From contig JBCFYV010000100.1 of assembly GCA_039000515.1 (NCBI GenBank), positions 53,195,433 to 53,259,432 on the forward strand: DNA of 64,000 nt, read 5' to 3'. The notes below the pieces were generated by a model. That model saw nothing but the letters and a program-made list of their open reading frames with translations. It did no database searches and was not told the DNA's origin. Position numbers and translations under genes: made by a program. The stretch is from Timema cristinae. Taxonomy: Eukaryota > Arthropoda > Insecta > Phasmatodea > Timematidae. Positions 1-13,500 of this stretch are shown in pieces (the stretch's first letter is position 1; the number at the start of each line of letters is the position of its first letter).

Positions 1-167
1 TTTGTTTGAACTTCTTTCTTGTAATTGACTCATTTTACTTGATTTAAAATATGTCCAGTAAAATTGTTCTTATTTTTAACTTTTTTTTTATGATTTTTTC
101 CTTAAATCTCACCTTCATGAAAGGATCAGAAGAAGGTAAGTGGACTGACGTTTGGTTTTTTTTAGAA

Positions 168-444
168 TTACTGTTTCCAGCCTGCGGGCCTGAGTCGAAT
201 TTTTATTCAAGCCATGTCTTTTCCATTATCGGCACGCTAGGACTGTCGTAGCTTCATATGCCTTATAATCTAAAATAAGACTAGGACAGACAGAACACCG
301 GTCCCGGCCATCAATTTATCAATGTGAAAGGGTAAACCCATATTTTTCATCAATGATAAATTTTCGACTATGCCGGAAACCAAACCCGGGACCCTTTGCT
401 CGGTAGACAGACTCACTACTGACTGAGCTAAGGTGTCAGACGGT
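168..444 (-). repeat. SINE family B copy
   Basis: Read on the minus strand it starts with a tRNA-like head (TTAGCTCAGT-type A box, GGTTTGGTTTCCGG-type B box) and ends in CTGGAAACAGTAA. Near full length. Confidence 0.75.
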
Positions 445-633
445 TTTAGTCAAAAAAAAAGGGGGGGTGGAGGGGGAATACCTCTTTTAATATCATATTT
501 GATCGTTATTGTTTCAATCAATAATTTAAAAATAAGTTGTATTAGTTTTAGTTGACATCCAGGAATTTTAATGGAAACACATATATAATTTTCTTGGTGC
601 TTTTTTTTAAAGCACGTTTCTTACCGCGCTTCC

Positions 634-810
634 AGGTTATATGCATATATACTTATCACACTAATGTATTAGGGATGAGAAAGGTTGAAATTAGAGGAAG
701 TGTGCTTGAATTTGCATGTAGGGAGGGTGGAAAACCATACTTAGTTCACCCGATTGAGATTTGAACCCTGATCTTCCCATCAACGGCAATCCATTCTATT
801 GAGAGATAGT
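634..810 (-). repeat. SINE family A copy
   Basis: Reverse-oriented body (GGATGAGAAAGGTTG, GGAGGGTGGAAAACC) and degenerate B box. The 5' head is weak. Confidence 0.65.
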
Positions 811-1296
811 CGAGTTTGAATCAAGTTTGGATGAAAATATTGAGTTTTTTTTCCTTTAGTTTTTAGTAATATATAGCAGTATTAATTATTAAAATATTTC
901 AAGTAGAATTTTTTTAAATAGATCCATGTATAAGCCATAAATACAAGCAACTTTTTTTTAATGTAATTTCTTTTGGGGAAAAAAAATTATGATCACACAA
1001 ATTTGGAATTTTAAATAAATTGAATAAATTTTTACAAGCTATATAATATGTCTTTAAATGGGGCTAAATAAAATATTAAGGGATTTTACTTGCAACCTTA
1101 GAATTAAATCAGGCGATTAAAATTTATAATGTTTAGAAAGCTTGAGAGTTAAAATGACTCAAATTTTTCTAGTTTTTTGAATATTTTAGAGTTGAGTTTG
1201 AACAACTTGTAACCCCATATTTTAAAAAATATCTTAATATGATTATTTCTAGATATATAATGCAAGTATTTTTGTGTGTTTACCTCATTTTTAAAC

Positions 1297-1352
1297 TCTG
1301 TGTGTGTGTGCGTGTGCTGTGCGTGTGTGTGTGTGTGTGTGTTGTACACGCA
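1297..1352 (+). repeat. TG microsatellite
   Basis: Short interrupted TG run with CG and CTG changes, about 90 bp upstream of the first vinculin exon. Confidence 0.9.
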
Positions 1353-1439
1353 CAACAATTTTAAACGACACCAATTTTCCGTTTATTAAGACAGATTGTT
1401 CCGTACCACCCTTATGTGTGTTTGGTCGTGTTTTCGCAG

Positions 1440-1576
1440 GTGGCGGAAGGCTTGCCTGGAGTCCACAGGGCTGAGATACTGGGGCTATGTGACGAGGTAG
1501 ACATCTTGTCTCGTCAGCTGAGCGACCTGTGCCGAAGGGGTCACGGCAACAGTCCTCAAGCCCAGGACATTGCCAG
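1440..1576 (+). CDS. VCL: vinculin exon, head repeat helices
   Basis: First vinculin exon visible. It starts in phase 0 after a TTTTCGCAG acceptor and ends in phase 2 before GTACTA. It encodes [20 protein letters not shown] and then [12 protein letters not shown] and NSPQAQDIA, matching the vertebrate vinculin segment VAEGHRLANVM through ESPQARALA. An in-frame ATG at 1416 lies in the intron and is not a start. Confidence 0.9.
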
Positions 1577-4500
1577 GTACTACATTTCGCTTGTGCTGTC
1601 TTTTGTTCACGGAACATTTATTAAAAAGTTGTCCTAACAAGCTCTAAAAGACATATTAATTTATTTATTTTTAGTACTGCGTCTTACCACCCAATCAGGT
1701 TGTACACATATGAAAGATTTGTTTTTAACATATTATATCCAACGACAGCAATGTAAGGTGTGAACCGTATTCCTCGTTCATTGTGAAAGCCATATTTTGT
1801 TTGTTTCTTTTTTTTTATGTTTCTATTCATCCACCTTTCTTGTACCCTCTTCCAAATATAATACAAGGATTTATTTTTGTGAGTATAAGGTGTATTTTGT
1901 TTTATTCTATAGGAACCTGTCGCAGAGATTGTACGACTTGAAGGATCGTATCCAGAACGCTGTTGTGAACCGTGTGGTAGAGGATTTCATTGATATTTCC
2001 ACTCCGCTCAAACAGTTCACAGATCGCTGTCCATGTGCCTGAAGGTAAGCTACAGCTCAGGGATACCTAGTTTCTCTGCAGAAAGACCTTGTGATGAATT
2101 AATACAGTTAAAACAAGGATTGTGCTGTTCTTTGACTTTTGATATTATTTCATGTAATTAAATCTTACTAATATTATAAATGTGAAAGTTTGTGTGTTTG
2201 GATGTTTGTTGCTCAATCACACCAAAACTGCTGAACGGATTTCGAATGAAACTTGTAGGTAGGTAGAGTATGTCCTTGAATAACATATAGGACTATTCCC
2301 AACCTTTGATTTTAAATAATAATAAATATATGATTATAATGTGATTGAAATGTTGTTATTTAAGAATTTGTGATTTAATATTTTGTAATTAAAGTAAATA
2401 GTAATTAGTGTGACGTAGTTTCATACTAATAAATAATAAATATGTGAATTTTTTAGCTATATATTTCGAAAAAAATATTATTTCATTTATTTATTTATAT
2501 TTCTAATTATGAAGGTAAAAATCAAAAATTTATAATTGATAACTTAAATAATATATATTTCTTTTATTATGAATTATTTAAAAGTGAAAATTAAAATACG
2601 GCAAAATTATGTACAGCTAAAACTGAGAAAAACGCACAGATATTTGAAAAAAATAAAGTTTGATTTATGACCAAAACAGTTTAGTTAAAAATTAAAAGAT
2701 TTTATCAATTATTGCGGGCTAAGCCGCGACGGGTAAAAGCTAGTGTAATAATAGAAAATGAAGAGCGTGTAGAAACACTGTACAGGGATGTAAAGTAAGT
2801 GATAGTGAAAGAAGCCAACCTGAAAGGATAATTAAGTTAGGCCTTTAGGATTTTAGTTCATTTCCATGCATTCAACCGCACATTAAAATGTTATTTATGT
2901 ATATTCTTTATCATATTATTGTATCCGACACCTTAGCTCAGTTGGTAGTGTATTTTTATATTGAGCTAAGAACCCTGGGTCCGTTTTCTGGCATGGCCAA
3001 AAAAAGTATAATTGGTGAAATGTGGGTTTACCCCTTCCTGTTAATAAATTAACAGCCGGGGACTGGCTGTTGTGCTTGTTCTAGTCTTAATTATATTATA
3101 ATGCATATGTTAGTGGAAAATATATGGCTTGAATAAAAAAAAACTGACCTAGGCTGGAAACAGTAATGGATGGAAAATTTGGGTAGCGGCCCAGGATTTG
3201 GGAACCACTGCCTTAGACCATTCAGCCACCGAATCTAGTTTGATGGTATTGCGGTGATAAGTTTGACATGTTCTTACTCGATACCTTATCTCTTACCTGT
3301 AGCGAGAGGAAGCTCTCATCAAATTTGTTGCCCCTCCAGGTACACCTGGCCGTGAGCAGAACTTTGGGGACAAGGCCCAGCAGCTCCAGCATTTCTCCAC
3401 CAGAGCCTCTAAGACTGCCCGTATGGTGGCAGCAGGGGGCAGTGGCGGGAACAAGAAACTGGCTGAGGCTCTTCTCACTTCGTCTTCTCAGGTATGCTAT
3501 CGTCTGACTCAGGTGGTTTTTTTAATGGTTTTCCACTCCCCTACACACGAATACGGGTACACTTACCATTAGCATAACTAACACAACTGCATTTAAAAAA
3601 TAGATAATTGGTACATTAAGATCAATTCTTGATTATTCCGATGAGGGTAAGAATTTAGGGTATTGAGTTTATAATTAAATTAAGACAGTGAGTCTCTAAA
3701 TACCACAAATAACGTATGGTTATGTGTGCGTGTGCTCTGCAGGTAGAGAGCCTAACTCCCCAGCTGATCAGCGCAGGACGCATCCGCATGAACTATCCCG
3801 AGAGCAAGGCGGCTGACGAACACTTCCAGAACCTAGTGTCTCAGTACTCGACAGTATTTTGAGAGTGAGGTCGCTCTGCGATGAGGCGACCGAATCGGCC
3901 GACTTTATTAAGATGTCGGGTGAGTCGTAGGAATATTCGTTGGCTTATTGTAATGACAGCTGTTACTCGTTTCACCAGTCAAATGGTCAAAAACATCACT
4001 CTCGCAATAAACTGGATTGTCAATGGCGAGGAAATCCTATCCGTATCTTGGGATGTTTCTATCCAGTCCACCTCATTACACCCTATCCGTATCTCGAGCT
4101 AGTTATATCCTGTCTACCTGATTACATGTTATATCTTTCACTCAGGTCCATTCTAATGTTATCCTCCTATCTGCATCTAGGTCTTCCCAACGGGTTTGTC
4201 AGTCAATAACTTGAACAAGGTTATGGAATCTGCCATCTACACTGAATGTCCTGCCCACTGTAATCTAAGAGACTTAATTATCCTAAGAATGTCTTGCAAT
4301 TAGTACAGGTATGTAACTCACCATTATGTAACCTCCTACACTTCCCAATAACCTCATCTCTTTTTGGGTCAAAGATATTCCTAAGCATCTCGTTTTCGAA
4401 CACCTTAAATTGGTTTCTCTTCGTTTAAGGTAAGCGACCCCTTTTCATGCCCATATAGAACAACTTGTACCCAAACAAACAACAACAGAAAGAACAAAAG

Positions 4501-7500
4501 TTAACTTATAGTAAATAAAAACTAGGATATGTTAAATTTAGCTATAAACAGACTTTATTGTAGTTTATTTATTTTGCTAGCAATGTCTGAGATTATCGTT
4601 ATTTATGTTGCTAATCCAAACGTCGCATGACTGACGTAGCTGTTTGTATTATTTATGAACAGAGGAGCAGATTCAGAAACACACCATCTTGTGCGAGGAG
4701 GCGATACGCAAGAGCCAGCCCCAAAAGATGGTGGACAACACGTCTAGCATCGCCAGGCTTGCCAACCGAGTGCTGATGGTAGCCAAGCAGGAGAGCGATA
4801 ACTCAGAAGATCACAAATTCATCAGTCGGGTCAACCAAGCATCCGATTCCTTGCAGACAAGTTAGCTTTAATTATATTACAACTATTTTAGTTTTCAAAC
4901 GGGCATATTTAATCCATAGATTTAAATATATATTCGTATAAGTTTCAACCTCATCAGTTTGGCATGCAAGCTATGGCTTCTACTTTGTCTGGTATGGTTT
5001 TTCGATGACGGTCAGTTCGCGGTTGGAATCCAACCCAAGTAAACAGAGGAGGATTTTTTCCAAAATAGTTTCCCACCATCTCTCGGCATGCTTCTCAAAA
5101 ACTGTATTAGCGTGTCTTTCCTGGTATACTGGTCATGTGAATAGGGTGGCCAGCGGCATGTAAAAAAACACTGAAAATTGGGGGGTGGGGAAATCGAGGA
5201 ATCTTTTTCTGGAATGTTCACATACTCAACATATTTGTCCATATTGAGCATAATAATCTCAATACTCAAGGTCAAAATATAGTTTTCGTGTCATTTTTCC
5301 ACCTTCCTAAGGCGCGTCATTTACCAAAGATGAATCATGATTATGCGAATGTATGAGAAATAAATTACGTTCTAAGAAGAAGAAACTAAAAGAGAATATG
5401 TCTCACAACAATTTTAAACCGTAACTGTCCAAGGTGATCTTTTAACGAATCAAGATAATCTCATTGGAATCTTAAGTTAGATTGCACTACTACCCAATAC
5501 CATAGTATGTGTCTATAAATATTATTACATTAAGTTGCGATCTTAGTAAAATTATTCCATCTATTAACTGTTTCCATCCTATGGTCCAAGTCAGTTTTTT
5601 ATTCAAGCCATATTTTTTTTCCACCGCCGGCTTGTTAGGCCTGTCCTAGCCTCATATGCCTTATAATTTAACTTAAGACTAGGACAGACACATCATCCGA
5701 TCCCAGGCTGTTAGTTTATCAATGTGAAAGGATAAGCCCATGATCCAATAAAATAAGGTTTATAATATAATAAGTGGGTAATTGGCTTTTTAAAATCTTG
5801 AAAAAGTCGGAGAATTTAAAACTAAATTTTGGCTTGACACACTGGCTAAGTGTTGTTCTGTGTGTACAGATTGCTATACTCCAATCACGGTAAGAATTAC
5901 TCTCTGAAAGGTCTTTTTTCTTACCAATATACTACTATGATTCAAAAATGAGGTGGCCCAATGGCTAGATAATTTTATAATAAAGGAAATTGATAAAACT
6001 AAAGAAATAGGAAAAATAAAATACTAAGAATAAGAATAAATTTGATGAAGAAAGCCCACCTAGGGAAAGAGGAAAAATGTGGGAAGAATCCAATGCACAA
6101 AGGTGACATCTTCTTCCTTTCTTCTGTCTTCTATAGTAGAAGTAGTCACACACACATTTTAACACAAATAGAATAATATTTCGGCATTGTTGCCTTTATC
6201 AAACACAAAGAAGAAGAGAGTACAAATTGAAAAAATTCAAGATGGAGTAATCCATTGTTTGTGTTATTTGTACTCTCTTCTTCTTTGTGTTTGATAAAGG
6301 CAACAATGCCGAAATATTATTATATTTGTGTTTAAAATGTGTGTGTGACTACTTCTACTATAGAAGACAGAAGAAAGGAAGAAGATGTCACCTTTGTGCA
6401 TTGGATTCTTCCAGCATTTTTCCTCTTTCCCTAGGTGGGCTTTCTTCATCAAATTTATTCTTATTCTTAGTAGTTTATTTTTCCTATTTCTTTAGTTTTA
6501 TCAATTTCCTTTATTATAAAACAATATACTACTATATAATAGATTTCTGGTAGGGAAAAAGGCCTTTCAGAAAACCATTCTTACACTGAACAGACTTTAC
6601 CAAAGTGTTTGTCCTGCCTTTCTTTTAATTCTACATCAAGTTGAATGATTTGCTCCCAGGTGTGACTCCGATGGTCCAAGACGCCAAGTCGGTAGCGATG
6701 AACATGCAAGATCATGTGGCTATCTCGCATTGGAAAGAATCAAACAGGGCGGTGAGTGCTAAACAATATTGGAGTTATAGTATTTTGAAAGTGTTTGAGG
6801 GAGAGGAGGAGAACGGAAGCACTACAGAGGAAGGTGGAGTCATTTCACTAAACTGACCCGGCCACAGATGATGATATTGGTTGGGGTTTTTTTTTTTAAA
6901 TACCTTACGTTTTAATTTTGCTTTTGTGTGGTAAATCATTCAAGTCTTAAGATTCGTTAAGTAAAACAAATATATAAAACTTAAATGGCTGTATTTTGTT
7001 AAAAATGATTATTTTTTTTAATATGAAAAGCAAGGGTAAAATAGATAAAAAATTACAAATGTGATGTCACAATTTCTATTTATCTAGATTTCGGCGCCTT
7101 AACCTTTAAAATCTCAATTTTTTCCCTGAGACCAATCTCGTATTGAAGCTATATATATTTAAATACCGTTATTTGATGTATTTGAATAAAAAAAATACAT
7201 AAAAAAGTGTATAATTAAGAGGGAAAAAAAAACTAAAATGGCTTATTGTTTGATTTGTGTAATAAAAATAAAACATAGTAGAAGCACTGTACATTAATGT
7301 AAAGTAAATTAAACATTTGAAAAAAAAATAGGATAGAAGGGCAAGGCCAAGAAACTTAACAGAAAACTGTAGTTCAAAAAGATCACAATTGAAAACACAA
7401 CCAAACACATAATTATGTTTAAAAATGAGACGGCCCAATGGCTAAATAATTCTATAGTAAAGGAAATTGATAAAACTAAAGAAAAAGGAAAAATAAACTA

Positions 7501-10500
7501 CTAAGAATAAATTTGATGAAGAAAGCCCACCTAGGGAAAGAGGAAAAATGTGGGAAGAATCCAATGCACAAAGGTGACATCTTCCTTTCTTCTGTCTTCT
7601 ATAGTAGAAGTAGTCACACACACATTTTAAACACAAATATAATAATATTTCATCATTGTTGCCTTTATCAAACACAAAGATGAAGAGAGTACAAATAACA
7701 CAAACAATGGATTATTCCATTTTGAATTTTGAATTAAACTGTTAGAAACACATAGTGCCAACTGTTTTTTGGGAGTAAAGATAAATTTCTTGGCTTTGGT
7801 TAGTATTATATAGACCAATTTAAAACACATTATTATTCATTCATTCAAAAATGAGGTGGCCCAATGGCTAGATAATTTTATAATAAAGGAAATTGATAAA
7901 ACTAAAGAAATAGGAAAAATAAACTACTAAGAATAAGAATAAATTTGATGAAGAAAGCCCACCTAGGGAAAGAGGAAAGATGTGGGAAGAATCCAATGAC
8001 ACAAGGTGACATCTTCTTCCTTTCTTCTGTCTTCTATAGTAGAAGTAGTCACACACACATTTTAAACACAAATATAATAATATTTCGGCATTGTTGCCTT
8101 TATCAAACACAAAGAAGAAGAGAGTACAAATGACACAAACAATGGATTACTCCATCTTGAAATTTTGAATTAAACTGTTAGAAACAAATTGTGCCAACTG
8201 TTTTTGGGAGTAGAAATAAATTCCTAGGTTGTGGTTAATATTTATATAAAACTGATGATGAATAATAATAAGACAAGATAAAAAAGAAAAAAGAGAAAAT
8301 AATAATAATAATAATAATGTTAAATTTGGAAAATAATATTATAGAAATAAAAAATAAACTATCTTCTGTTGAGGCCTGGTGGTAATCTTGATTTGGTGAT
8401 CCATTGGTGGGCCAGTTCCTTTATGAAATTTTTGGGGTACAACAGTACCCTTTGTCAACACTCCCCTTATTATGCTGAAGAAGGTGACTGGTGTCCCTTG
8501 AAATCTAAGTTAGCTGTTTTGTTGTATTTTTGATTGTGATCTTTTTTTGACCTACAGTTTTCTGGTAAGTGTAGGTATAGCCCTTCTATTCCTCTCTTCA
8601 ATGTTTATTTTAACAGCCGTTTGTCGCCATTTTTTTCTTTGTGAAAGTGTAAAGGAAGTGATATTGAAGGAGGCCAAACCGAAAGTATAGTTAGGTTAGG
8701 TTAGGTCTAGATAGGGACAAACATACTTCTCTCTTCATTTGTGTAAGATCACTAAGACACTTAGCTCAAATTTATGATTTGCTGGCATTAAAGTGAGACA
8801 GCGAAATACAAATGAAAGACAATCAAATTAAGATTGTTGCTGTTTTCATTAGATATTAGAACTTTTATTTACTGGGATTTGAGATCTAAGAATCAAGTTA
8901 TCAATAATTGTGATATTAAGATGGATCTGACCAACTTCGGTGGACACATGGTCTAAGGCGCAACTCTCGCAATAGACTACTAGACTGCCAAAGATGTGGA
9001 GATCGAGGTTCGCTCCTGGTTGGGTGCATTGAGGATGGTTTTTCCTAAATGTTTTTCCACTCTACTTCACACAAATGCGAGGACACTTCCTATAAACTCA
9101 ACCACCCTAATACATTAGGGTAATTAGTACATAGAGGTGTATAATTTGGTTGGTTAGTAAGATGTTGTGATATGGAAGGTCTGACTATATATTTTGGTAA
9201 ATTAACGTTTCAGCTGTTGTCAGCAGTGAGTGAAGTTAGACGAGCAGTCACGGTAACCCCTGATCTCCCCCCTCCACCAGACATGGCGAACCTTCACATC
9301 AATGGTAAGACTTGTCGACTCTGTGTTGACCACACCGGTGTCATCTTTTGTCTAAGTTGTATGTGATGTCGATTTTCCAAGTGAGTTCAAAACACTTCCA
9401 TATGTTAGAGCCTCAAATTGAATCCGCTCTGGAGTATATATCCTCTTTTGGTTTTTACTATTAACGCAAGGCTCACCACAGCGGTGGGTGAGGTTCATCA
9501 TCTCCCATAACCCAAACTCAAACATTATTATAATTCTTATTCATTAATATATGAACCCTTCATTTCACCTCAAAGCTAGATAGTGCCATAGCGTAGTCCG
9601 TTAACGTGAGACTGCTACAGAATTCACGATTTCGCTTGGTAAATAAAATAATGAACAGCTGAATATTAAACATTTTTAATCTCGATAGTTTAAAGCATAG
9701 GATTTTAATTAAAGGAAATTAAAAATGTTTGTGCTGGCATTAATTATAGTTCATTTTACTAAGGTTTTTAAATACGTCACACAATCTTCCACATACTTTA
9801 TCCTCATTCAAATACACCTTTTTTGAGTTAAATTGATTAGTAAACAGAGAAAAACATCAGGGAAGCAATAGTGATTAAATCGGTTTTACAATTAAAACTG
9901 AACTTGGTAATTAATCCTCAAGAACGACCGCAAACAAACTGAAAGTCGTCGTTTTGGTTCGGGTAAAATAATCTTGTATATACTTTCTGTTTTAGTTGTT
10001 AATATTCTGTTTATTGCTTCTAGAATCTTAAAATATTTTCACAAACTTTGATTCAATGTCTTTGAAACTTTACTAATAATTTGTGATAATTATAAAAAGG
10101 GATATGAAAGTAATTATTTCTCACTTTGGTCAAGTTTGGAGGATCTAACTTCTGTCATGAGTTTTTGTTCCCCTTTCCCCTTTTTTCTTGTTATTTAAAT
10201 ATTATTTCCAACCACCACCTTCCCTCCTCCACACTTTTGACGAGTGTCGCAACCCTGACATCTCGTTCCCCGAGTCGGACGCCGCTATTTCAGCCTAATT
10301 GCTTTTGTAAGAAGTTTTATTTAAACTTAAACCAAAAATTCTTTCATTCAGATTTAGAAGTAAAATATTAATTTCTTGTGGTTTTTTTGGTGTCTTGGTA
10401 TTTCTATTTTGTTTCACTATCAAAGTAACCTTGTTTCTTTATAAATATCAACATGTTACGCGCTTCGGTGGCCGCGTGGTCTAACACGCTACTCTTGCAG

Positions 10501-13500
10501 TAGACTCGACTGCCGATGATGGTGAGATGAGGTTCGATTCTTGGTCGGGTGTACTGAGGGTGGTTTCCCCTAAATGTTTCACACACTCCTTCCTTGCAAA
10601 TGTGGGTAGATTACCTCCTAAAATGTTTCCTTCCTCATCCCTACTCCATTATACTAATTATTATCATATAGCATACAACCTGAACAGGTAGTAAGACACG
10701 TTGATTTTTTTTTAAATCCATTGAAAAGAGAAAAAGATATTTTTTTTTAAAACACACTATATTATTTTATGCTGACATATCTAGGCTTATATCTTTTTCG
10801 TAGGCATGCCTACAGGGAGGTCAGGTCAGGGGAGGGGCCCCCCTCCCCTGCCCCCTATGTTTCTTCAAATATTATTTTCAAGAAACAGGCACACACAAAT
10901 GTGAGAAAAGTTTACATTGAACTATTAATTATAAATAAAAAAAAACTATAAATATCCTCTAGAGGCCAATATTTATAACATTCTTGTATACATAAAATTT
11001 TGTTTTCTTCCTATTCTTTGTTTATATGTGTGGTATTATATTTCCACCCTTTCCCACAAAACTATCTAAGTACTGATTGAGTCGGTACATATCTCCTTTT
11101 CACACCTTAGACGTCCTCTCTTTCTTTGTATGTGTGTGTGTGTGTGTATGTATATATATAAATATGTGTTTGTGTTGTGGTTTTGTTGTTTTTATTTCTC
11201 TGTTCTCGTAGATGCGGAGTTGGCGAGATATTTAAGGTGGATTTTAATTCCATATTTGGCCTTAACGATGCGCCACCATCACGCAATAGTTATCAGCCTT
11301 TAACACACAGTAACCGAGGTATCAGTTGTTCAGACTAACATCGTCTTGGATCTGCCTACATTGAGAAAGAACCTTTTCTGAAATATTCAAACTTAAGAAC
11401 ATGTGCTGGTTTTCAAATGCACCACTACCATCTTGATGCCATTTTTTTTTTTTTTTAATCAATGCTACAGACTTGATTAAAAGATAAATAAAATGATTGG
11501 ATTTGGTCAACCCCTTGTGCCTGACCTTACTTGCTACTTTTGCACGTCGTTTTTGACCTTGAGGGAGGAGTCTTGGGGTAAAGTGCTCGCCTCAGGATGC
11601 AATGTCTGTTGACTCAAACCCAGCCGGTGTTGACTGATTTTTCTTGAAATGATCCTTAGCACAACTGCTTTTGGAGGGGAAGTAAATGCCTTCTGTCCCA
11701 TGTCAATAATTGTGGACATGTAAAAGAACCCTCTAGATGTGTGAAAATACCTTTCATAGCAAAATTGGTAGGTCATTTCGTTATCACTCATCAAAATTCT
11801 CATCTGCTGATATAATCAGTCGGTTCAGAAAGTGCATGTTAAATATATCACCTATCTACATTGGAATGAAACGGACCAGTTTCCTACTTAATATTGCAAT
11901 AAGAATACGTGTTAAACTTTGTTATTTTTAACGAGATTGCAAAATATTTATTTTTTTAGTTGTGGTACAACTTGATTAAGTAACTGTATGAATCTAAGGC
12001 ATCACTCTCGTGTTAGACTGGCCTGCTAAAGTCTCAGGGTTCTAATCCAAGTCGGGTCCAATGAGGGTGATCTTTCCTGAATATTTTCCAACTCCCCTTC
12101 CACTCAAATGTGGGTATATTACCTCTAAAATGCTTCTTTTCTCATCTTTACCCCATTAGATTAAATATCATATATGTGTATTACCTGAACAGGTAATAAG
12201 ATGTGGTGAAAAAATTAATAAAAAAGGCATGTAACATTTGTTCTAAATTATATCTCATCATTATTGAATCAATTTTGATAAATTTTTGAAATCTTTCTCA
12301 GTGTAGGGGGTTTTTGCTTTGGAAATTTGTGAAATGCATAAAATCTCAATAATGCACTGCACGTTTAATGATTGCACATCAAGAACACCCTCCTTAAACT
12401 ACACATTATTAAGGAACATCAATTTTCTTTTCGTACTACAGTCAAACTACTTTTTTTTAATGTCTCAATAGTTAAAGAGGTTTCATTTAATTTGAGGTAG
12501 GGATACTCCCGGTGCACAGTTTATACTTGAGATGGATAATGTCACGGTAGAAAAACAATCATGACAAAAAAACATAAAACAATTGGTAATTTTTTTCTAA
12601 ATTATAATAGTTACTAATGTTTATATTTACAAAATTATCTTTGTATTAGGTACTTAAAAAAATATATAAATATATATTATTAGGTATTTTTTACACTTAA
12701 AAACATACACATATTTTAATTTTTTTCCATCTTTTTCATGTGTAATTCAAGTTTTTAATAGTTTGAGACCCGCTTCAGTGGTCAAATGGTCTAAGGCATC
12801 ACTCTCACGGTAGATCGGACTGCTGATGACTGGGCAGTTCGACGATCAAATTCCACTTGGGTGTACCAACCTGGTTTTTTCCTAAATGTTGTTCTACACT
12901 AACCTCAACAAAAATGCGGGGTACACTTCCTATAAAGTCAACCTTCCTCATCCCTAACCCATTAGTGTAATTGGACATGTTTGGTATTGATCACCTTCTT
13001 GTAAAAATTATTTCCCCAAATTTATAACAACTTCAAATGTTTGATAAAACATAAGCTGTTATATTTGTTTGTTAATAAATCTACTAACACACACTAATGA
13101 TTGATAAATTTACTGTCACCAATATAGTTTCCTTTTCTTTTTTATGTATTTATTCTGCTTTATATCCCCATGATCAATCATTGTAAATCATCCTTTTTCT
13201 GTTTGTTTATTGTGTTTCGCATTAACATTTATTTTCTTTACTAATCTATTTGTTTATTTTTAACTCACTTCACTTTACTGTTGCTTAAAAGTTTGTTGAT
13301 GGAACTGGAAGTATATTAAATATACTAGATGTGCTCAAGCTATACTTTATCAACTTTAAATAACAAACTTTTTAAAAGCTTTCCCCCACCCAACTTTTTT
13401 TTTTAAGCTAATTTACCTCCCGTGATATAATATTATTAGAATTTCAGCTATTGAACATTTAAACACAACCGTAATACTTGTTATTTGAATTATTAAATCT

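Noticed and set aside
109..135. A microexon ending at a GTAAGT donor near 136.
   Set aside because: The strong donor has no convincing acceptor, and vinculin needs no residues between the previous exon and VAEG.
2926..3000. A tRNA gene, because of the TTAGCTCAGTTGGTAG A box.
   Set aside because: No anticodon arm or acceptor pairing. It is the head of a dispersed SINE.
1440..4860. Vinculin as a pseudogene, because two exons contain stops.
   Set aside because: Only one-base indels, with all splice sites, phases and conserved residues intact, and similar indels in PSMD1.
11213..11240. Good acceptor (TCTGTTCTCGTAG) followed by ATGCGGAGTTGGCGAG, as another vinculin linker exon.
   Set aside because: The only nearby donor (AAG-GTGGAT) is weak and the phase would be 1 to 2, not compatible with the next exon.
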